From positions 74,469,394-74,533,393 of the forward strand of contig OY856187.1 in assembly GCA_963693315.1 (NCBI GenBank): DNA of 64,000 nucleotides, given 5' to 3'. The position numbers and the translations under genes are program-made. Of the stretch, positions 56,216-64,000 are shown one piece after another. Within the stretch, counting starts at the first letter, position 1. Each line of letters opens with the position of its first letter. The notes under the pieces were generated by a model. It did no database searches and had not been told where the DNA came from. It saw only the letters and a program-made list of their open reading frames with translations. Origin of the DNA: Diogma glabrata. Taxonomy: Eukaryota > Arthropoda > Insecta > Diptera > Cylindrotomidae.

Positions 56216-56890
56216 ATGAATAAATTAAAAGAAATTCAAATTTATGTCAACATTTTTCGACAAGATTATTTTCGTTCGTTAAAACTGATGCTCATCCTAT
56301 TTGGATTATATCCAGTTGATGTAGTTCCATTAAAAAATGGTAGAACGTTTACATATTATTTAATACCAGGAATTATCTTTACAATCATTAATATTGGAGT
56401 TTTTCTTACATGTATCTCATTACGGTACAAATATATCTTTACTGCTGACCAACAGTTGGTAAAAACAAATATCAGCAGTTTCGCAAACGAATTGCAAATC
56501 GCTATCGATATTATATCAGCTATACTAATGTTTGCATCACTAGCAATAATACCAAAATACCAAAAATTGATTGCATTAAATTTAGTGGCAATCAACCAAC
56601 ATTTTAAAGATTGCAACAATAGCCTGGACAATGTTTTTAAGAAATTAAATAAGTTCTGCATTGGTATGATTTTACTTCAAACGTTTTATATGTTTATCGG
56701 TATCAGTGGTGCATATTACTATGTGATATCGTTTATGAACGTTGTTCCAAGCTTTAATTCTATTGTTTTATTAATGCTTTCAAACATTCATATAGTTTTG
56801 AAAAATATTCAATTTTTGTCCCATATGTATTTATTAAGAAAACTATTTTCGGAGTTAAATGAATTGTTGAAAGGATTGATTAAAGAATAA
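56216..56890 (+). CDS. Gustatory-receptor-like protein, about half length
   Basis: A 224-residue frame with at least four hydrophobic helices: about 43-65 (FTYYLIPGIIFTIINIGVFL), 88-110 (IAIDIISAILMFASLAII), 143-170 (IGMILLQTFYMFIGISGAYY) and 175-195. The overall pattern (short basic N-terminus, FGLYPVD, LNKF before TM4, SHMYLLRKLFSELNELLK) fits the 7-transmembrane insect gustatory receptor family, which detects tastants. Family members are about 380-450 residues. This frame stops before TM5-TM7, and the C-terminal TYhhhhhQF signature is not seen before the assembly gap at 57330. It is either a truncated gene or one whose later exons are missing. A short copy of its TM1 coding region lies at 62363. 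Confidence 0.7.
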   Translation: MNKLKEIQIYVNIFRQDYFRSLKLMLILFGLYPVDVVPLKNGRTFTYYLIPGIIFTIINIGVFLTCISLRYKYIFTADQQLVKTNISSFANELQIAIDIISAILMFASLAIIPKYQKLIALNLVAINQHFKDCNNSLDNVFKKLNKFCIGMILLQTFYMFIGISGAYYYVISFMNVVPSFNSIVLLMLSNIHIVLKNIQFLSHMYLLRKLFSELNELLKGLIKE

Positions 56891-57329
56891 ATATTATAAA
56901 GTTTGTTTGCTCTGTTGCATTTTATATCTAAAATACTTTATTTTAATTTATATCAAATTTTTAAACATGTGTTATAAAATATAAAGCAACAACGGAAAGC
57001 AAATTATTTTCAGTTTTTCATCTGTCCGTTTTATCAACAATAAGCACTATAATTACTAACATTGTTAGTTTGATTTAAATTGTAAGTGTATCAAGAAATA
57101 AATACTAAAACTAGAAATATATTTGAAGAATATTTTTATATACTTATTTATACATTGCTACGCTTAGAATCGATTAATTTGTTAACACTTAACAACATTA
57201 AAATAAAAATAATGGTGAACTTAATGGTGAAATAATGGTGAACTTCGAAAAGTTTTTGAAAAGAAATGAACAAATTTTTAACACTTCACTTCAAATTTCT
57301 GAAAAAGCACATTTTTCATTTGTGTAATT
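56891..57329. other. Non-coding interval before the assembly gap
   Basis: AT-rich, no receptor exon recognised. AATGGTGAACTTAATGGTGA repeats near 57210-57245. Ends at the gap. Confidence 0.5.
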
Positions 57330-57529
57330 NNNNNNNNNNNNNNNNNNNNNNNNNNNNNNNNNNNNNNNNNNNNNNNNNNNNNNNNNNNNNNNNNNNNNNN
57401 NNNNNNNNNNNNNNNNNNNNNNNNNNNNNNNNNNNNNNNNNNNNNNNNNNNNNNNNNNNNNNNNNNNNNNNNNNNNNNNNNNNNNNNNNNNNNNNNNNNN
57501 NNNNNNNNNNNNNNNNNNNNNNNNNNNNN
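57330..57529. other. Assembly gap, 200 N
   Basis: Exactly 200 N, a conventional placeholder for a gap of unknown size. The sequence right of it starts inside a satellite unit, so the array probably continues into the gap. Confidence 0.98.
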
Positions 57530-59515
57530 AAGACATAAAATGTATAAAAGAAAATGTATAAAATTCCATCTACGTTTGTAAATACACTGCAATTTGATTA
57601 GAATATTTTTACCAATACTACGCATACGAATATAAGGTGTTAAACGAATATAAAAATATTTAATATCAAATGTTCATCCTTAAATGTACGAAGACATAAG
57701 AAGACTAAAATGTATAAAAGAAAATGTATAAAATTCCATCTACGTTTGTAAATACACTGAAATTTGATTAGAATATTTTTACTAATACTACGCATACGAA
57801 TATAAGGTGTTAAACGAATATCAAAATATTTAATATCAAATGTTCATCCTTAAATGTACGAAGACATAAGAAGACTAAAATGTATAAAAGAAAATGTATA
57901 AAATTCCATCTACGTTTGTAAATACACTGAAATTTGATTAGAATATTTTTACTAATACTACGCATACGAATATAAGGTGTTAAACGAATATCAAAATATT
58001 TAATATCAAATGTTCATCCTTAAATGTACGAAGACATAAGAAGACTAAAATGTATAAAAGAAAATGTATAAAATTCCATCTACGTTTGTAAATACACTGA
58101 AATTTGATTAGAATATTTTTACTAATACCACGCATACGAATATAAGGTGTTAAACGAATATCAAAATATTTAATATCAAATGTTCATCCTTAAATGTACG
58201 AAGACATAAGAAGACTAAAATGTATAAAAGAAAATGTATAAAATTCCATCTACGTTTGTAAATACACTGAAATTTGATTAGAATATTTTTACTAATACTA
58301 CGCATACGAATATAAGGTGTTAAACGAATATAAAAATATTTAATATTAAATGTTCATCCTTCAATGTACGAAGACATAAGAAGACTAAAATGTATAAAAG
58401 AAAATGTATAAAATTCCATCTACGTTTGTAAATACACTGAAATTTGATTAGAATCTTTTTAGAAATACTACGCATACGAATATAAGGTGTTAAACGAATA
58501 TCAAAATATTTAATATCAAAATATTTAATATCAAATGTTCATCCTTCAATGTACGAAGACATAAGAAGACTAAAATGTATAAAAGAAAATTTATAAAATT
58601 CCATCTACTTTTCTAAATACACTGAAATTTGATTAGAATATTTTTACTAATACTACGCATACGAATATAAGGTGTTAAACGAATATCAAAATATTTAATA
58701 TTAAATGTTCATCCTTAAATGTACGAAGACATAAGAAGACTAAAATGTATAAAAGAAAATGTATAAAATTCCATCTACGTTTGTAAATACACTGAAATTT
58801 GATTAGAATATTTTTACTAATACTACGCATACGAATATAAGGTGTTAAACGAATATCAAAATATTTAATATCAAATGTTCATCCTTCAAAATGTACGAAG
58901 ACATAAGAAGACTAAAATGTATAAAAGAAAATGTATAAAATTCCATCTACGTTTGTAAATACAATGAACTTTGATTAGAATCTTTTTACTAATACTACGC
59001 ATACGAATATAAGGTGTTAAACGAATATCCAAATATTTAATATCAAATGCTCATCCTTAAATGTACGAAGACATAAGAAGACTAAAATGTATAAAAGAAA
59101 ATGTATAAAATTCCATCTACGTTTGTAAATACACTGAAATTTGATTAGAATATTTTTACTAATACTACGCATACGAATATAAGGTGTTAAACGAATATCA
59201 AAATATTTAATATCAAATGTTCATCCTTCAATGTACGAAGACATAAGAAGACTAAAATGTATAAAATTCCATCTACGTTTGTAAATACACTGAAATTTGA
59301 TTAGAATATTTTTACTAATACTACGCATACGAATATAAGGTGTTAAACGAATATCAAAATATTTAATATCAAATGTTCATCCTTCAATGTACGAAGACAT
59401 AAGAAGACTAAAATGTATAAAAGAAAATGTATAAAATTCCATCTACGTTTGTAAATACACTGAAATTTGATTAGAATATTTTTACTAATACTACGCATAC
59501 GAATATAAGGTTTCA
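57530..59515. repeat. 170-bp satellite tandem array
   Basis: About 11.7 head-to-tail copies of a 170-bp unit (TGTACGAAGACATAAGAAG at 57685, 57855, 58025, 58195, 58365 and onward). Copies are nearly identical, with scattered substitutions, one 17-bp internal duplication near 58497-58525 and one 13-bp loss near 59250. Nucleosome-sized unit, A+T about 73%. The left edge is lost in the gap; the right edge degrades at GGTTTCAAAGC (59510). Confidence 0.97.
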
Positions 59516-62362
59516 AAGCTTAAATCAAAAATATAAATAAAAAAATTAAAATATCTGTAAACATCCACAAAATTTTAGCACTAAATTGAAATTGAAAAGA
59601 GAATACAAAATACTAACTAAATCAATGCATTAACTCACTCATACCATTATCGTTCATTCACAAATTGAAATTTGAAAAGAAAATATTAAATACTAACTAA
59701 ATCAATGCATAAACTTATTCATACCATTATTATTCATTCACAACGTTCAACGTATTAATATATAAGATAAAAAACAAAGAAAAATAACGTCTACACTCTC
59801 CTAAATCAATGCGTAAACTGAAAAGAAAATATGAAATACTATAAACAAAGAAAAGATTTGGACGATTCCATTTGATCCATTTGATTTGATTTGAGGGGAG
59901 GCAGTTGAATTCAAAATACATTATAATTCGTCTATAACTTTTTTATTTATAATCCAAAAAATCCCAAAAATCTCTCAGATATAGGTTATACTAATATCAG
60001 TTAGCAGTGAAAATTTGGAATAAGTGAAAATTCGAATAAAAGGCTGTACAAAGTACAAAGTTAGCGAATTAATATAAAAGATATGTCAAAACGTTTTTTT
60101 GTAAACAATCTAAACTAGTCATATTTATAAATCACGCCTTCTTAGATATTTATTGTTTGCATAAATTAAAACAAGAACTAAGTATCAAAACCTCTAAAAT
60201 GGCACATTTTAAAGCGTTTGAAGAAAAAATAACATATTTTATTTGGAGGACATGTAACTTTCCATGGCTTGCCTTCTGTTACCAGCCTCACTGCGTTCGG
60301 CGGGTAAACGCAGGCGCGCCATGGAGAGTCATACTTCTCCTCCTAATAAAATAATATACTATTATTGGATGTCACAATTGTCAATTACTTACTCCGAAGC
60401 CACTGTACTCGTCATACAAAATAGGTACACTGGTTCATTGCTACTGGTTTAGCGTCCTATTTCATGTAGACTTACAATCATTTATCAATCCAGAAATTTT
60501 GCTGTTCTGAAGATGGTCGTATTGCAATTTGCAAATATATTTTATCGATTGTCTGCAATACTCAACTACATTGATGCATACGCCGGTTAAAAAATACCAC
60601 CATTTTTAGTGAATATTTTCGTTTAATGGGTTTTATCGCTTTATGGTCATCGTCTTATTTCGACATTCCTTCCCACAATTTAAAACAAAAATTCGAAAAA
60701 ATAATAATAAGACTGATTTCCTTTGTAAATTCAGACTTATATATTATTATTAAAACAGTCAAATCACAACATTTGTTGACATATTTGCATATATTTTATA
60801 GACCCCTTGCAATAACAATAGTAGTTTTGAAAGTAATGGAGAAGCATATTTCACTCAATAAGTGAAACACTTTAAACCTGTAGCTTTGATATTGTTCATA
60901 ATCTTTTTCTTCGGTACTAAGGTTCCAATGCAAATTCTTGGTTCATCAATGTTTCTAAGAAGAGGAAAAGAAACGTCAATTTCCAATTTTTGGAACATGT
61001 GATGGCAGTTCTGCTAATGCAAGCAGGTTTGTTTAATCATATATAAATATAAGCAATGCTTATATGTATCGTATTGGTGCTAATGCCTAGAAATATGTAC
61101 ATATTTTATACAATTGCAAACCATAAGAACATATTTGTTGTAGATTAGAAATATTAGTTAAAAAATAATGTGTTGGATTTCAATGCACATAATTTTCATA
61201 TAAATGTACATATTTGTTTGTCACATTATAAATTAACTATTCATTTCAATGATAATTCCGAAAGTGAAAAAAAATTGATAACTAAGCGAATAATTCGAAA
61301 TTTGAATAAAAATCCAAGTATAAAATATAATCAATATTTAGGCATTTAAAGTTGAAGCAAAGTTTAAGTTATATCAGTGACATTATAAAATACATATTGA
61401 ATTAAAAATTCTAAAACGAAGCCTAAATAATTAAAACAAAATTTCTTCCGAAATTTTGGAGATAGTTTTGGTACTACTCTACAGCACAGCCAAACCTCTA
61501 TATTGCTGTGGTCTGAGTTGATAAAACGTTTATAGGTATACTTTATAAAACCTGGTGTTTTACTTATAATCTAGCAGAAGGAAATTGAATAGATAGGCCA
61601 AACAAATTGAAAAGCAACGAGGATGTTGAAACATAATATATCAAATTGTCAAACGTCAAATATCAAGTAACAAATTTATTTGAACAATAAACGTGTATAA
61701 TTACAAACATACTAAAACTAGATTTATTGTTACTTAAGTCACTGCCACCTCCATATTATTAATATTAGTATTCCATTTAATTCTTATTGGTTCTTGAGCA
61801 TGCGACAAAAACAAATGTTTTTCGCAAAATATAAAAGTTGGACGCAATTTTAAATTACACAAAAAATTATGCCATTTTTGATGTTGTGAAGCAATGTTGT
61901 TTTCACTTCCAGTTTGGTATTTTTAACAGACTACCAAGTCAGTGATTTAATAAATTAATATCAGCAACTTCTTCGGTTCTATGTGAAATGGCTTTTGAGA
62001 TAAAGCCTGTATAATATTTTGAAGAGCCTGTCAAAAACTTTAAACTCAAAACAATATACATATTATTCTCTTCCTGTAAAATATGATTGAAATTATTTTA
62101 ATGCATTTTAGAGAGCTGTGTGAACTTGAAACCCGTGTTTTAAATGTACAGTTGACAGACTCAATATTGTAACGAAGAATGCAGAATTATTAAATGACAG
62201 ACGTTAGGTTATTTTGCTCAATAACAACAACAATTTTTTAAATTTTCTTTTAAAAGAGCACTATAACCTGTCATAAAATAATTCTGCTCTTTAGTAGAAT
62301 TAAATTAGTGAGAAATATGTATCTGTCGAAAATAACTATAACAACAGAATTCGAAAACAGGC
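59516..62362. other. Gene-poor interval right of the satellite
   Basis: Contains an about 80-bp block repeated two to three times (59583-59742, ATACTAACTAAATCAATGCA and ACCATTATCGTTCATTCACA). A less AT-rich patch near 60255-60330 (GGCGGGTAAACGCAGGCGCG) is unexplained. ORFs of 60-80 codons show no domain. Confidence 0.45.
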
Positions 62363-62405
62363 TTAATACCAGGAATTATTTTTACAATAATTAATATTGG
62401 AGTTT
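62363..62405 (+). pseudogene. Gustatory-receptor fragment
   Basis: 43 bp (TTAATACCAGGAATTAT ... AATATTGGAGTTT) match 56359-56401 in the receptor-like gene with two differences. They encode the same LIPGIIFTIINIGV of TM1. The frame hits a TAG right after. A relic of a duplicated receptor gene, or a short copied segment. Confidence 0.7.
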
Positions 62406-62523
62406 AGTTTTTGAAGTGAAACTTCTAATGCGACTGCCAACAATGTTGCGTTGAAAACATTTAACGCTTCTTTTTTCATATAACTTTATGATATTTAATA
62501 ACCTGACATCTGACCATATCATC

Positions 62524-62599
62524 AGTCTTCTATCAGGAGTCTTCTATCAAAAAAACCCATTTGCAACTTATTTTGATAGAAGACTCCTGATAGAAGACT
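62524..62599. repeat. Perfect 29-bp inverted repeat
   Basis: AGTCTTCTATCAGGAGTC with TTCTATCAAAA (62524-62552) is exactly complementary to 62571-62599 across an 18-base loop. Within each arm TCTTCTATCA is itself repeated. It sits inside a 93-codon plus-strand ORF (62488-62769) with no recognised domain. Confidence 0.95.
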
Positions 62600-62940
62600 C
62601 ATTTTCTTATCATTTTAAGTTGAAATATTTTAAACGAGAAAAAAATGCAGGTTTTGCAAGAAATATTGAAAAAATAGAACTCAAACATTTCGTATCTTAC
62701 TTTGGTTATCATAATCCCATTGTAAATGTTATAGATTTGGATATTTCTCCACTCGAAAATGATAATTAAAAGATGCGATCAATTGTGAATTGTAAGCAAT
62801 GTTAATAAAGTTTGTCTTAAAGAATATGAACAGTATGAGTTCACTAATAATTAATGACTTTTAAAAGAATGTGATATGTTTTTATTACCACATTACGAAG
62901 TTTCACTTCTTCCGCGCGGAGGGACTAAACGCACAACTTT

Positions 62941-62969
62941 TAGGTAGATTTCATATAAAAATCTACCTA
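62941..62969. repeat. Perfect 11-bp hairpin
   Basis: TAGGTAGATTT (62941-62951) pairs with AAATCTACCTA (62959-62969) over a 7-base loop. Possibly the end of a small inverted element; no flank duplication seen. Confidence 0.85.
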
Positions 62970-63028
62970 TTGCAATGGGCTTCATCTCGGAATTTCGGAA
63001 AAATTTTGGTGCCAAACGACTATGAATG

Positions 63029-63875
<847 letters not shown>

Positions 63876-64000
63876 CAGCGGTGCCCAAACTGCGGCCATC
63901 TGGCCGCATGCGGCCAGTTTTATGATTTGGTGCGGCCAGTAAAAATATTATAAAAATAGCAAATACCACAATAATAATAAGTTCCGTTTAAAAAAGTACA
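63876..64000. mobile_element. hAT-type MITE, second copy, cut by window edge
   Basis: Starts CAGCGGTGCCCAAACTGCGG and continues as the reverse complement of 33865-33989, including the GGCCGCATGCGGCC palindrome, nearly identical over 125 bp. The remainder and the right flank lie outside the window. Confidence 0.92.

Noticed and set aside
57266..57625. ORFs spanning the N block
   Set aside because: Created by reading through unknown bases.
57530..59515. CRISPR-like regular repetition
   Set aside because: Head-to-tail 170-bp units with no unique spacers, in a eukaryotic genome: a satellite.
60255..60360. Less AT-rich patch suggesting an exon or rRNA piece
   Set aside because: No open frame with a domain and no rRNA signature recognised.
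62488..62769. 93-codon ORF
   Set aside because: Most of its first third is a perfect inverted repeat; no domain or upstream gene context.

Overview
The window is eukaryotic, AT-rich and repeat-dense, and almost certainly from an insect. The evidence is a Nanchung-type TRPV channel, a gustatory-receptor-like gene, introns mostly of 55-70 bp, and insect-style Ty3/Gypsy, Penelope and hAT elements. Lower Diptera would fit, but the sequence alone does not prove the order. There is one assembly gap of exactly 200 N (57330-57529), inside or beside a satellite array.

Host genes. (1) 9203-10661 (+): C-terminal helicase half of a MOV10/Armitage-like RNA helicase, 3 exons, one GC-AG intron, no recognisable intact N-terminal half. 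(2) 11107-12974 (-): complete ALKBH8-type tRNA-modifying enzyme (RRM + AlkB + methyltransferase), 2 exons. (3) 28446-31107 (-): complete BBS7, 5 exons, a subunit of the ciliary BBSome. (4) 43866-50738 (+): complete nanchung-type TRPV channel, 6 exons with a 4 kb first intron. (5) 56216-56890 (+): a gustatory-receptor-like ORF about half the usual length. Exon joins for genes 1-4 were checked by reading phase.

Mobile DNA fills most of the rest. A Ty3/Gypsy element with a tRNA-Ser-like primer site enters from the left edge (1 to about 3890, minus). A Penelope-like RT (5330-6715, minus) is cut by a hAT end. A 5'-truncated LINE has a 15-bp target duplication (7127-7445). A pogo/Tigger relic lies at 13357-14961 and a PIF/Harbinger-like MITE at 16398-16630. 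An intact CsRn1-type Gypsy element with identical 380-bp LTRs follows (16639-22469). A second Penelope copy (24170-27898) sits in a degenerate tandem array and itself carries a hAT insertion (24754-26255). Further on are a jockey/R1-like LINE relic (31322-32190), a 378-bp hAT MITE (33612-33989) with a second copy at the right edge, a fold-back element (35011-35241), a decayed Gypsy (38890-39970), an element with about 600-bp inverted termini and an ORF of uncertain class (40722-43589), and a degenerate Gypsy with 136/180-bp LTRs (51180-55540). A 170-bp satellite array lies at 57530-59515 and a 287-bp AT microsatellite near 63.2 kb.

Most notable: both gag/pol Gypsy elements end gag on a textbook -1 frameshift heptamer followed by a predicted stem-loop; the long-TIR element has an ORF I cannot assign to a named superfamily; and minisatellite, Penelope and hAT are nested with target duplications readable at both inner levels. 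BBS7 and nanchung, both ciliary genes, lie about 13 kb apart.
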